Numbered from the stretch's first letter, positions 44,801 to 53,260 are shown. The stretch: DNA of 64,000 bases from Deferribacterales bacterium Deferri_01 (GCA_001603805.1 LUZY01000006.1:46428-110427), one strand, 5' to 3'. Numbers and translations are program-made. Notes: generated by a model not told the origin, from the sequence alone.

Positions 44801-46691
44801 CCTGCCAGACCACTCTGTAAGTCAGGTTATCGTTCAATGCGTCATGCGGTTCAACACCAGCGGGGATAACAACAGGAAGGATAACGTAACCCCTCTTCTT
44901 TCCTTCCGCCTTACGCATTACACGCCCCACAGACTGAACAACATCTATCTGAGAATTGCGGGGAGTGAGAAAAAGAACAGCGTCAAGAGCCGGAACATCC
45001 ACACCCTCGGAAAGGCAGCGTACATTACTTAATATACGGCAGGTGCTTTCCGGTGTATCGGCCTTGAGCCATGCCAGCTTTTCTTCCTTCTCGCTGGCGT
45101 TCATGCTTCCGTCAACATGTTTAGCCTCGCAGTTAAGGCGGGCGGCAAGTTCAATGCTTTCAGCTTCCTGATAAGCCTCAACAACAGCCTGAAACATAGA
45201 TGCTATGTTCTTTGAGCTTACCTTGTGGGTTTTGCTCTTTAAAGACGGTTCAATGACATGACAAAAGGCAACGGCACGCTTCATAGCTTCCGCATCCTCC
45301 GTCAGCTCTTCGTTTATGCCCTGTTTGGCAAGTGCCTTCCAGCAGCCGACAATTTTAGCGGCATCATCAACCTTTAACTGGTTAGTTCCGTCATTGAGCA
45401 GAGCTTGCAGTTTGCGGTTGATATAGCTTTCCTCAACAGCAAGGACAATTACCTTGTAATCAACCAGAAGCTCAAGGGCTACCGCTTCGCTGAATGTGAT
45501 AACGTAAAGGGTTTTGCCGTAAAGTTCTTCATCATCCATTGAGCAGAGAGTTACAGCACCGGAATTAGCTTTTATTTTTGCCGCATCACCGTAAACTCTA
45601 GGCGTTGCGGTCATGTAAAGGCGTTTAGCGGATTTTATGAAGTCTGCATCATGCACCCTTACAAAATTGCTTTCCTCTTCATTCTCAAAGGTTGCTCCTG
45701 TGGTTCTGTGGGCTTCATCGCAGATTATCAGGTCAAAATCAGCAAGACCGTATTTCTTCTGAGCATCGCTGATAACATCTATTGAATGGTACGTTGAAAA
45801 AATAACGCTCATATGCCCGCTGTCAGAGCGTTTATCAACTTCTTTGGCAAGGCTCTTAGCATTGGTTGTTGCCGGATAACGAAGCTCATGGGCTAAAACC
45901 TTCACTTCGTCACTTTCGTTTCTCTTCTTTTTCCCAACATCACTGTCAGAGCAGACAGCAAAGCTGTGAATCAGCGTGCTGCTTTCCTGTGTCCACTCTG
46001 TGAGTGTTTGAGAAAGCAACGCAAGGCTGGGCACAAGAAACAGAACCCTGCCGCCTTTTCCGGCTATCTCTTCCGCTATTTTAAGGCTGGTGAAGGTTTT
46101 TCCTGTTCCGCAAGCCATTATAAGCTTGCCCCTGTCCGCAGTTTTAAGCCCTGCCTTCACAGCCCTTAAAGCTTCCTTCTGATGCTCTCTAAGCTGTTTC
46201 TTAGGCTTTAACACAGGGGCTTGTGTGGGTTGGTATTTGCTCCAGTCTATCTGGCTGTTTTCAAGGTCAAATAAGTCTATCTTGCTTACAGGCGGCTGCT
46301 GATCTTTCAATGCTTCTTCAGCGTGATCCGACCAGTGATTTGTTGTGGAAACTATTATTCTATGACTGAAAACAGATTTGCCCGAAGCGGTAAAAAAACT
46401 GTCTATATCTTTTTTCTGTAACTTGTAATCCTCTGCATAAAGCTTGCATTGAATAGCATGGAACTCACCAGTTCCTGCAGTCCTCGCTACGAGGTCTATA
46501 CCAGTATCACGTTGATCAAGCCCTTGCTCTTTTGCCCAATCAGCATAAGTCCAAACTTTGTCATACAGGTCTTTATACGAAGCTTCGTTTCTGAGATAAA
46601 CAAGGAAAAGCTCTTCAAAATAAGTGCCTTTCTCCCGTTCTGTTTTTGCTTCCCTGCGGAATGTATCAAGAATGTTCAATAATGCTGACAT
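41856..46691 (-). CDS. Type ISP single-polypeptide restriction-modification enzyme
   Basis: A 1611-residue enzyme combining nuclease, translocase, methyltransferase and target recognition, as in LlaGI/LlaBIII-type Type ISP systems. In order: Mrr-like nuclease with GIDLVARTAGTGEFHAIQCK (residues about 67-86), superfamily-2 helicase with Walker A MACGTGKTFTS near 193, CDEAHRTTG near 325 and MTATPR, then adenine methyltransferase with IDPFTGTGTF near 915 and GNPPYSVGQ near 1023, and a C-terminal recognition domain. I chose ATG 46691 (MSALLNIL), after GGGGAT; the frame continues to 46793. All motifs appear intact, so it is probably active. It forms the main cargo of the ssrA element. Confidence 0.92.
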   Translation of the reverse strand: MSALLNILDTFRREAKTEREKGTYFEELFLVYLRNEASYKDLYDKVWTYADWAKEQGLDQRDTGIDLVARTAGTGEFHAIQCKLYAEDYKLQKKDIDSFFTASGKSVFSHRIIVSTTNHWSDHAEEALKDQQPPVSKIDLFDLENSQIDWSKYQPTQAPVLKPKKQLREHQKEALRAVKAGLKTADRGKLIMACGTGKTFTSLKIAEEIAGKGGRVLFLVPSLALLSQTLTEWTQESSTLIHSFAVCSDSDVGKKKRNESDEVKVLAHELRYPATTNAKSLAKEVDKRSDSGHMSVIFSTYHSIDVISDAQKKYGLADFDLIICDEAHRTTGATFENEEESNFVRVHDADFIKSAKRLYMTATPRVYGDAAKIKANSGAVTLCSMDDEELYGKTLYVITFSEAVALELLVDYKVIVLAVEESYINRKLQALLNDGTNQLKVDDAAKIVGCWKALAKQGINEELTEDAEAMKRAVAFCHVIEPSLKSKTHKVSSKNIASMFQAVVEAYQEAESIELAARLNCEAKHVDGSMNASEKEEKLAWLKADTPESTCRILSNVRCLSEGVDVPALDAVLFLTPRNSQIDVVQSVGRVMRKAEGKKRGYVILPVVIPAGVEPHDALNDNLTYRVVWQVLQALRSHDDRFDAMINKLELNGYSNKKIEVIAITGDVKKKTKTTAAERRKRESSGQRQYGIGSDADLTIETFMQPEIEIGDLERAIYAKLVQKCGRRVYWAEWANDIAKIARTHIDRIKAILENPENTKAIEAFRAFANELRDDLNDSITDEEIIEMLAQHLITKPVFDSLFDDYNFTEHNPISQAMQGILEALQEKNISKEADTLQQFYESVKMRAEGIDSAEGKQKIVLELYDKFFRNAFPRMTERLGIVYTPVEVVDFIIRSVNDVLQSEFKTTLGSKGVHIIDPFTGTGTFITRLLQSGLITKEELEYKYKNEIHANEIVLLAYYIAAINIEAVYHALAGGEYVPFQGICLTDTFAMYEKDDMISDLLEDNSNRRNRQKELDIRVIIGNPPYSVGQDSANDNNANVGYPDLDKKIRMTYAERSKATNKNALYDSYIRAIKWASGRIKKSGVIGFVTNAGFIDSNTADGMRKCLAEEFSDIYIFHLRGNQRTSGELSRKEGGKIFGSGSRAPIAISIMVKNPDSAEKGRIFIHDIGDYLTREEKLEKIAAFSSINGITKEDKWQRITPNAHGDWLGQRDDSFNQFIKIGDKKDKNSTVIFENYSRGLETGRDAWCYNSSQKVISENMQQTIHFYNSEVERLKKLSSNEKIEFGKENIVDFINIDSTHISWSRSLRQALLKNQIAVFSQEKIFKSTYRPFSKQHTYYCNLFNHERGQMPRIFPDANAENIVIGITGNGANHLSAIISDSLPDVQLQFNGQCFPLYLYDEDGSRRDAITDEGLAHFQAAYPNEKITKEDLFYYIYGLLHSPEYREKYADNLSKELPRIPCVKTIADFRAFSKAGRALADLHINYETVAKYPATIEKHSDLTDEDYRVEKMKYGKNKDKTTIIYNHKITVKNIPLEAYDYIVNGKSAIDWVVERQCVKTDKASGIVNDANDWAVETMNNPKYPLELLLRVITVSLETIKIVRSLPKLVIE

Positions 46692-46960
46692 TGCAAATCC
46701 CCAAAAAATTAATAAGCCGTAACCTTTATGTTTATACCAAAAAGAACAGGGGAAATCTAAATAATTATTTCTTGCGTCTACACACAGCAGCATGGGTGAT
46801 CTGAAAGTACAGGGAGTTCATGCCATTGACCATACCCCGCAGTCATGCGGAGATTATATTCTTGTTTAATAAATTCCGTAACCCTGTTGTTAACAATTGA
46901 GGATTGTGATATTCTATTGCTGTTCTTAGTCTATGCATCATTCACCCAGCTTGAACAATG

Positions 46961-46988
46961 TGACGGTATATTTGACGGTATGCCGTCA
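46961..46988. repeat. Right-end TGACGGTA pair, mate of the integrase-promoter sites
   Basis: TGACGGTA at 46961-46968 and 46973-46980, a 12-bp step exactly as at 37649/37661, followed by one inverted copy with a mismatch (TGCCGTCA, 46981-46988). The gap 46692-47151 has no gene. It also holds a weak attR candidate (47036-47055) and the 11-bp repeat at 47102. Confidence 0.7.
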
Positions 46989-47101
46989 TATGGCAACCAT
47001 AAATATTTTTTATTTATAATTAGTTATGTTTATAATTCGACTGACGCCGCCCCATTTTCAAAGTGCTTTAATATAAGCAATTTACAAAGCACGCAAGGCT
47101 A

Positions 47102-47123
47102 ATTGTCGCAATATTGTCGCAAT
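47102..47123. repeat. Two adjacent ATTGTCGCAAT copies
   Basis: The 11-mer is repeated head to tail without spacer, just outside the right end of the ssrA element and 28 bases from the integrase-like fragment. It resembles arm sites of a different integrase. Confidence 0.55.
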
Positions 47124-47151
47124 CATGCGTTCGTTATTTATTTTCACAATA

Positions 47152-47538
47152 CTATTTGACTGCACCGAAACTGTCAATAATTCTGCTTAACTTCATTCCT
47201 GTTTCTATGCCTAAACTCAATAGAGAAGAAACTGTTTGTGCTTCATCAAGGCTCAGCCCAGCTGAATATTTTTTAAGGGCTGTTTGAATTTCCTTTTGTA
47301 CAACCTTCGAAACCTGCTCTTTGGAAACAGGCTTCTCTTTTTTTACAGGGAGAATATGAACCGGACTTTTTATGCCCAGAGCTATTGTCTCATGCACTTT
47401 CAGCTCATAAATATTCTGAGCATCCTTCTCTGTCATCATGCTGACGGGAGCAATCCAACCTCTGTACCTTTTCTTCTGATGAGTAAAGTCATACTGCCAA
47501 TAATTTTGATTTCTATAAGTTCTGATTTTTAAGCTCAT
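47152..47538 (-). CDS. Integrase-N-terminal-like short protein
   Basis: A 128-residue protein whose first 55 residues (MSLKIRTYRNQNYWQYDF, then KKRYRGWIAPVS and an EKDAQN helix) resemble the arm-binding beta-hairpin of tyrosine integrases. The catalytic domain is absent and the tail is unrelated, so this is either a truncated integrase or a small arm-binding protein. No ribosome binding site is evident. The adjacent ATTGTCGCAAT repeats would suit such a protein. A function is not assigned. Confidence 0.5.
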   Translation of the reverse strand: MSLKIRTYRNQNYWQYDFTHQKKRYRGWIAPVSMMTEKDAQNIYELKVHETIALGIKSPVHILPVKKEKPVSKEQVSKVVQKEIQTALKKYSAGLSLDEAQTVSSLLSLGIETGMKLSRIIDSFGAVK

Positions 47539-47619
47539 AAGAAAATTATAAAAGATGTATTTTCTGAATTCAAGTGTATTGGCAAATATTTACACTATAC
47601 CAACAAGGCGGTATAATCA

Positions 47620-48336
47620 TTATTTGAAGTCGATTATTAGTGGTATATGGTCGCTTACAACTCTAAACCTTTCATCTGTTATAACTGACTTAACACCTTG
47701 CTCCTCTAACATGCTTTTGTGCATGTATGCATAATCAATACAGTATGCCTGATGATTGTTGTGGAAGTATGTGTTCAAAGTGCTCTCATCAAGGCTAACA
47801 CCTAGCTTTTCATGTAATGAGCTAACAAACCCAAATTGTGTCATTCTTTGATTCCATGCAGAAAAGTTTTTGTCTTTGTGGCTTCTATATTTGTAATCGA
47901 AATATACGGAGCTGTTAAAGTCACCCAGAATTATTGTTCTTTCGTCTATAAAGTCAGACATCTCATCAAGCATACGGTGCATGCGAAATCTATAGCCACG
48001 CTGCGTAGTCTTCCCGTCTTCACCACGCTCATCACCCATAGCCCAGACAGCAACAATTTTGATTGTACACTGTTTCGTATTTAGAATAATCGGTATAAAG
48101 TAGCGATTGTCGCTCAGAAATTTTTCGCAGACTCTAATTGAAACATCTTTGTCAAAACATTTTATTCCTATGCCCTTTGGAGCCTTGCCCGCTTTATTGT
48201 AATGCCCATGCCAGATGTCAAAACCTTCTGGGGCAGCCTCTTGAATAACAGCTATTGTTGGTTTTAAATCTTCTATTAATTCGTTCTTCTTTTTCTTTAA
48301 ATAACCAGCTCTACAATTCCATGTAACGATTCTCAT
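47620..48336 (-). CDS. Endonuclease/exonuclease/phosphatase (EEP) family protein
   Basis: A 238-residue protein with the EEP catalytic pattern: MRIVTWNC (Asn7) at the start, VIQEA (Glu33), a central ILGDFNSSV motif near residue 140, and SDHIPLII at the end (Asp-His). Related enzymes cut DNA or hydrolyse phosphodiesters or phosphomonoesters; the substrate cannot be told. It is soluble and alone on its transcript, eight bases from the nucleotidyltransferase remnant. Found in a defence-rich segment, a nuclease role is plausible. Confidence 0.8.
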   Translation of the reverse strand: MRIVTWNCRAGYLKKKKNELIEDLKPTIAVIQEAAPEGFDIWHGHYNKAGKAPKGIGIKCFDKDVSIRVCEKFLSDNRYFIPIILNTKQCTIKIVAVWAMGDERGEDGKTTQRGYRFRMHRMLDEMSDFIDERTIILGDFNSSVYFDYKYRSHKDKNFSAWNQRMTQFGFVSSLHEKLGVSLDESTLNTYFHNNHQAYCIDYAYMHKSMLEEQGVKSVITDERFRVVSDHIPLIIDFK

Positions 48337-48343
48337 ACAAAAC

Positions 48344-49037
48344 TCATTTAATTATTACACTACTAATCCGTTCAAATACAAGCTCTACACGCATCTTGTC
48401 TTCATTGCTTAAATGCCCTGAGATGCAATTCACTTTAAAACCTTTGTCAGCAACAAGCATAGAAAACTCATTTGAAATATACTCTCTGACATCTTGGCTG
48501 GCTTTGCTGATGTGCTCAACAATCTGACTGTTTCCGTTGAACACAGTTATGATGTCTTCCATGTATGTCATGGCAGTAATAGTCACTATTTCCTCTAGAC
48601 CGAAAAGCTATGAGTTTTGTTGCGATGAAATAAGCAACAGAAACGAGGCGAATGCTCAAGCCTTCTTCAAGCTCAACTATGTCTGCATTCTTTACCGCTG
48701 GCAAATACCACCGATTTGAAAAGCCAAGTATACTCTCATCTGTGGGCATCACATCTAAAAGCATATTTTTATGTGACAGACGGCAAATAGGAGCAGGCTC
48801 ATCTTCTGTTGGAAGAACCTCATTAAAACCAATCTTTTTCAAATCACCTATTAGTGAGTAATATTCCGTTATAGTTGCTACTTCTGCAATCACATCAACA
48901 TCGCCGGTTATACGGACATCATTTGCGGCAACATCATCAACGAGTAAGTCAACAGCACATCCACCTACAAAAACAAGTCTTTCTAATAACGGCTTTAATG
49001 AGTACGCCATCTGAATTAACAACGCTCTATTGTTCAT
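48344..49037 (-). pseudogene. AbiEii-like nucleotidyltransferase, frameshifted
   Basis: Two overlapping reverse frames (49037-48516 and 48586-48344) together make one protein. The first has the nucleotidyltransferase core FVGGCAVDLL...TGDVDVIAEV and runs through KLIAFRSRGNSDYY; the second continues with the expected YMEDIITVFNGNSQIVE and ends normally. One extra base around 48556-48565 shifts the frame between CHDI and MEDII. There is no homopolymer there, so a real mutation is likelier than a sequencing slip. The intact gene would encode about 225 residues. It overlaps the winged-helix gene upstream by 11 bases, like a Type IV toxin-antitoxin pair. Confidence 0.75.
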
Positions 49038-49551
49038 ACTTAGCCAACATGTTCCTTATATGATTTTTAGCGGCTTCAACTTCTCGTTTCTGCCCAATAC
49101 GGAGAACATCAAGCAGAGAAAGAAACTCATACAAGCCTGAATTCATTTTACCGGATGCCACAAGTTCTGGGATTGCCTTATGTAGGGGGTCTATTTCAAA
49201 GCCTTTTACATTTCCTTCGTGATGAGCCCATACTGCGGGGTACTCAGTTTCAGTAAACTCACTTTTAAGGCTTGTACCATCTATACCTGTTGCAAAACCA
49301 CGAACCAGCGAACCTTTCTCTTCTGGGAAAACGTATGGGAATCCACACAGAAGAAACTCTTCAATATTGCGAAAGTTAGGTTCATCCCCACTCATTAGCT
49401 CGACGAGAAGTTTTGATTTCTTGAGTTGCTTCAAGCTCCGCCCCAAAGCTGCACGGCTCATGCCTGAGTACTTTTCCCAATCACGTAAAGTCATTTTTTG
49501 CTGACCCTGTACAATCAAGCTGACAAGGGCGTACACATCACTTTTGTTCAT
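49027..49551 (-). CDS. Winged-helix protein, AbiEi-like partner of the nucleotidyltransferase
   Basis: A 174-residue protein with an N-terminal winged-helix domain (LRDWEKYSGMSRAALGRSLKQLKKSKLL, residues about 22-49) and an unassigned C-terminal part (NFRNIEEFLLCGFPYVFPEEKG). It precedes and overlaps the nucleotidyltransferase gene, which is the order of AbiEi/AbiEii antitoxin-toxin modules. GAGGTG lies five bases before the ATG at 49551. A perfect palindrome 59-79 bases upstream is a candidate autoregulatory operator. Confidence 0.7.
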   Translation of the reverse strand: MNKSDVYALVSLIVQGQQKMTLRDWEKYSGMSRAALGRSLKQLKKSKLLVELMSGDEPNFRNIEEFLLCGFPYVFPEEKGSLVRGFATGIDGTSLKSEFTETEYPAVWAHHEGNVKGFEIDPLHKAIPELVASGKMNSGLYEFLSLLDVLRIGQKREVEAAKNHIRNMLAKYEQ

Positions 49552-49609
49552 AGTCACCTCAATGGACTTAACCTATTAAAACACGCAAAAGTGATGCTGT
49601 AAAGCTATT

Positions 49610-49630
49610 TTGTCTCATGTCTTGAGACAA
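49610..49630 (-). promoter_or_regulatory. Palindromic operator upstream of the AbiEi-like gene
   Basis: TTGTCTCA-tgtct-TGAGACAA, perfect 8-bp arms, followed by a further GAGACAA half-site (49631-49637). There is no T-run in the direction of the preceding gene, so a terminator role is less likely. Confidence 0.55.
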
Positions 49631-49639
49631 GAGACAATA

Positions 49640-50602
49640 TTACTCTCTGGAAGTGCCCAAACTTCTGATTATTGGATTAAATACTTTATAAATAGTATTC
49701 ATGGTTTCATTCATCCAGTTAGCGTATTCATCCCAAAGCTCTGTACAAAAAACATCAGAAACAGGTTTCTCAATAACAATATTGCTCGAAAGTCTGTCTG
49801 GCATTTCTCTCCATTCAAAGTTAAAGCCAACCTTCTCTTCTATTTCAGTCTTTAAGTCATGTAGAGCATGAAAATTAGGTTTTGCGTCATCACCGTATGT
49901 AGTAAACCATATTGCTAACTTATTAGATTCTGAGTTCATAATAGCTGACATCCTAAAACCTGTTTTGCCAACTGCAAAGTCAATCCAGTGCTGAGGACTA
50001 GGTTTTCTTGCCTTTACTGTCGGAGAATTTTCTTGCATGTAATCTCTGAGCTTTGACCAAAACTCATACTGAAGTTGCTTTGTTTCAGTCAAAGTACCAC
50101 TCTCAATTTTCTTAGCCTCTTTAGCAACTGTGCGAGTCCAGTCATTAGGTTTGCACACAACATTAAATTTAGGAGCTATAGCAGAGTCACCTATTCTCCA
50201 AAGCTCAATTTCAATACCAAAGAAATTCAGATTTTCATCAGTACATTCGTTAAGCCAGTCTAAGGCGGCTCTGTGTTCATCAGTAAATTTTGCTGCAATC
50301 CAAACTATAGTTACAGCACTCAGTCCTGATGCATATGTAATTAACTGACCAAGATGCTTATGGTCAGTACGCTCTATTTGATTCTCTATAACTACCCAAG
50401 TATTGTCAGCAGTATTCTTGCAAAGGATGTCTGCTCTAAAAATGCCCACATTCTGCTCTTGCTGTTCAACTTCAAGTTCAATGTTTATAGCATTGCCCAA
50501 AAGTTTTATATTTTCTTCTTGGGCTAACCAAGGAGTAAACTCAGTGTCTTCAGTTTTCCAGCCAGTCCTAAGGTCAATTTTCTCTAAAATTCCAAATTCC
50601 AT
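49640..50602 (-). CDS. DUF4268-type protein, restriction-like fold likely
   Basis: A 320-residue protein. The N-terminal half contains VGIFRADILCKNTADNTWVVIENQIERTDHKHLGQLITYASGL, a pattern (D..., E-x-Q) close to PD-(D/E)XK nuclease cores in which the lysine is replaced by glutamine. The C-terminal half resembles DUF4268 (YEFWSKLRDYM, WIDFAVGKTGFRMS). The ATG at 50602 has GGAG six bases upstream. It follows the RloC-like gene by 51 bases on the same strand. The activity is not proven from sequence. Confidence 0.72.
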   Translation of the reverse strand: MEFGILEKIDLRTGWKTEDTEFTPWLAQEENIKLLGNAINIELEVEQQEQNVGIFRADILCKNTADNTWVVIENQIERTDHKHLGQLITYASGLSAVTIVWIAAKFTDEHRAALDWLNECTDENLNFFGIEIELWRIGDSAIAPKFNVVCKPNDWTRTVAKEAKKIESGTLTETKQLQYEFWSKLRDYMQENSPTVKARKPSPQHWIDFAVGKTGFRMSAIMNSESNKLAIWFTTYGDDAKPNFHALHDLKTEIEEKVGFNFEWREMPDRLSSNIVIEKPVSDVFCTELWDEYANWMNETMNTIYKVFNPIIRSLGTSRE

Positions 50603-50653
50603 TGCTTGCTCCTTTGCTAAACATCTACATACAAACAAAAAAATATTTCTTCG

Positions 50654-53260
50654 TTAAAGCGTCTTCTCGACTTTTTTCTGTTCATCAATAATCTTCTGAA
50701 CCCAGTTTTTAAGACATTCTATTTCACTCTGTATTTTGTCTGGGTGAACAGGAGGACTGCTTTTAGCAGGTGACTCGTCATGAATCAGTACTGAACAACG
50801 CCCGTAAGCATTTCTCATCTCATCATGGTCTGCTTCTGTTATTGCTGAAAGCAGCTTAAAACCTTTTGTATTGACTTTATGTGAGAATCTTGAAAGCACT
50901 GGCGAAATTACTTCCTCTACAGCTCTCTCCCAAGATTGGCGTAATCTTTCAACAATGTCACTTGCTTTTGATTCCCAATCGTCGATTTTTCCTAAGTCAA
51001 AAAGAATACGTTCATTTTTAATACGCTTCTCTAATGTTGTAATGACGTCAGACACTGGTTTTGCTTTATGTGGCAGAGAGTTCTCTATAATACCCGCATA
51101 ATCCCTGCCCCTATTGACTGTTCTAAAATTAATCTCTGATTTACCTTTTGCGTAGGAGTGAAGAGCCAGAAGAAATACAATGTCGTGTGTGAAAATAATT
51201 ACCTGTCTATTAATGGATTCATCAACAAGACGTTCAGCAATACGGTCTCTATGGTTATGGTCAAGAGATGACACTGGGTCATCGAATATTATGCCTGAAT
51301 TACTTTCATCTGTTGAAAGTTCCGCAAGGAAAGAAGCTAGTGCAATTACCCTATGTTCTCCTTCGCTTAAAATGCTTCCAACATTAGCTTCTGGTTTTCT
51401 AACTAAACGTAAAGCAAACAAAGACTCGCCAGCTGTCCCTCTACTCTTAACAAGTTCAACTTTTTTCAAGTAAGGGTTGAAAAAGTTAATTTCTTCAAGA
51501 AATCGGTCTCGTAGCATCCCAGTAAGCAAATCATCGGCAATAGATGATGATTTCCTTGTGACAGCTTGCATATTCAATAAAGAGGTTGATTCCTCCAGTA
51601 AATGTTGAGTCTTAAGCCGTTCTATTTCATTCTTGATTGCAGGTAAAAACGGCAAAACTTTGCTTCTGTCACTGAGTTCATTGAGTTCATCCTCTAGTTT
51701 CTTCCATTCTGCCGCATTCGATGACTTATTAAGAGCCTCAACACGGGCAGCTAAACTTTTCAAGGCTGAATTGAGCATGTCTATGTTGTATTCAACTACT
51801 TTCATTATGGACTCATCTGGGATTGATGTAGAGCTTAGCTCTTGAGCATACGTCGAGATTTTTTTTCTAAACTCTATAAGGTGCTGTACAGTTGGTTCAT
51901 CTTGTATATGTAGCTTGAGAAAAGCTTCTGATTCAACGAGTCTTTCCTCACCCATAGTGTCACTCTCAAAAGTCTTTCGTTTTTCAGAAATAAGTTTTTG
52001 TGTGGCTTTCAAATCCTTAGAGATGCTGTTTTCAACAAACTCTTTGAATGTTGTCAGTCTACTTGATGCTTCGTCATCTAAGTCTTGTTGACACAGGACG
52101 CACTTTGAGCCTCTATCAATATTAGGAAATTCCTTCTTGGGGTAAGCAATATTCGTAGAGTATTCCTTAGCAGCATTCCATAAGGTTTGCCATGCTGCTT
52201 CGCCAACACCATCAATCACTGAAGAATTTTTCAAATCTTCTACAAGTTTTTTTTGTGCAATTTTAAGAGTCTCAACTTTTTTGTGAAAATTTATGTACTC
52301 AGCAATACTCGCATTTGAATACTTGTCTTGTAAGTTTTTGAGTTTAATCTCTAGTGAGGTGAGTGCCGTTATTGATGCACTTGTCTTAGCTTTTTCCTTT
52401 CCAGGGTCGCCTTTAAGGATGTCAGCAAGCGATGCTATACGTCGTTCTTCTTCCTCTGTAAGAGTGAAGAACAATTCAAGCTCTTCATATTTTGAAGTGT
52501 GAGAAATACTTGCAAACCGATTCTTTGCTGTTGTGTTACCAACAAACGTAATTGAGTCGTTTTTTACAAACTCTTTCGGCAAAGCTTGCTTTTCTTTCTG
52601 GAGTATTTCTTTGATTTTAATTGAGCACTCTACAAGCCTAGAGAGGAGCTCAAGTGGCAGTGGTTTGTAAGCGACTTTATTTTCTTTCTCGACATATATT
52701 GGAGCACATTCTGAGTCAAACACACTTACAGAATTTAAAGCACTATTGGAACCAGATGACATTTTTACTGCATCTGCGGTACCATTCAGCAAAAATTCAA
52801 TAGTTGCATCAGGCTGAGCATTGTCCTGACGGTATACATTTGGAGTTATTTCACAGACATGTCTTGCTCTACACGCTTTTTTGAGAATTCTTGCATAACC
52901 TGATTTTCCTGTCCCATTGTCACCATAAACAACAGTTAATCCTGTAGGATGAAACGACATTGAAGACTCTTCTGACAAGGCATTCACATTGTTCAAATCA
53001 TAAATTCTCTTTATTTGAACTGAAGATGTATTAGTCTTTTGTGTGCTAAAGTCTATGCTTTTAAACAATCTGGCTTCTTCTACAAAAGTTGCTTCTTTTT
53101 TAACTTCGGATTTTACAATATTTAGAAGCTCGGTATAATCCGCATCACTTAGCGAGGATTGTGTGTATAGCTTATGCAAGCACAACTGCATCCAGATTGG
53201 TTTGTCTGCTGACCATTTAGCAAGTTCTTGTAACTTGTTTATGATTAAAGTATTGCTCAT
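50654..53260 (-). CDS. RloC-like zinc-hook ATPase with HEPN ribonuclease motif
   Basis: An 868-residue Rad50/SMC-like ABC ATPase: Walker A VVYGDNGTGKSGYARI near residue 112, long coiled coils interrupted by a zinc-hook-like CVLC at about 384-387, signature LSEGEHRVIALASF near 630, Walker B GIIFDDPVSSLDHNHRDR near 656, and switch histidine FTHD near 687. The C-terminal region has R821-CSVLI-H827, an RX5H HEPN ribonuclease motif, preceded by RLRQSWERAVEE. This order fits RloC/PrrC anticodon nucleases, which are kept silent by Type I restriction enzymes and cut tRNA on infection. It lies downstream of hsdRSM here. Named by features, so function is inferred. Confidence 0.78.
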   Translation of the reverse strand: MSNTLIINKLQELAKWSADKPIWMQLCLHKLYTQSSLSDADYTELLNIVKSEVKKEATFVEEARLFKSIDFSTQKTNTSSVQIKRIYDLNNVNALSEESSMSFHPTGLTVVYGDNGTGKSGYARILKKACRARHVCEITPNVYRQDNAQPDATIEFLLNGTADAVKMSSGSNSALNSVSVFDSECAPIYVEKENKVAYKPLPLELLSRLVECSIKIKEILQKEKQALPKEFVKNDSITFVGNTTAKNRFASISHTSKYEELELFFTLTEEEERRIASLADILKGDPGKEKAKTSASITALTSLEIKLKNLQDKYSNASIAEYINFHKKVETLKIAQKKLVEDLKNSSVIDGVGEAAWQTLWNAAKEYSTNIAYPKKEFPNIDRGSKCVLCQQDLDDEASSRLTTFKEFVENSISKDLKATQKLISEKRKTFESDTMGEERLVESEAFLKLHIQDEPTVQHLIEFRKKISTYAQELSSTSIPDESIMKVVEYNIDMLNSALKSLAARVEALNKSSNAAEWKKLEDELNELSDRSKVLPFLPAIKNEIERLKTQHLLEESTSLLNMQAVTRKSSSIADDLLTGMLRDRFLEEINFFNPYLKKVELVKSRGTAGESLFALRLVRKPEANVGSILSEGEHRVIALASFLAELSTDESNSGIIFDDPVSSLDHNHRDRIAERLVDESINRQVIIFTHDIVFLLALHSYAKGKSEINFRTVNRGRDYAGIIENSLPHKAKPVSDVITTLEKRIKNERILFDLGKIDDWESKASDIVERLRQSWERAVEEVISPVLSRFSHKVNTKGFKLLSAITEADHDEMRNAYGRCSVLIHDESPAKSSPPVHPDKIQSEIECLKNWVQKIIDEQKKVEKTL

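Noticed and set aside
46887..46896. Palindrome TTGTTAACAA as an operator
   Set aside because: It is short, AT-rich and stands alone far from a gene start, so it could occur by chance.
47036..47055. Confident attR of the ssrA element
   Set aside because: Only TTCGA, CGCCGCC and CCAT match the ssrA end, with changed or missing bases between. Kept only as a weak candidate.
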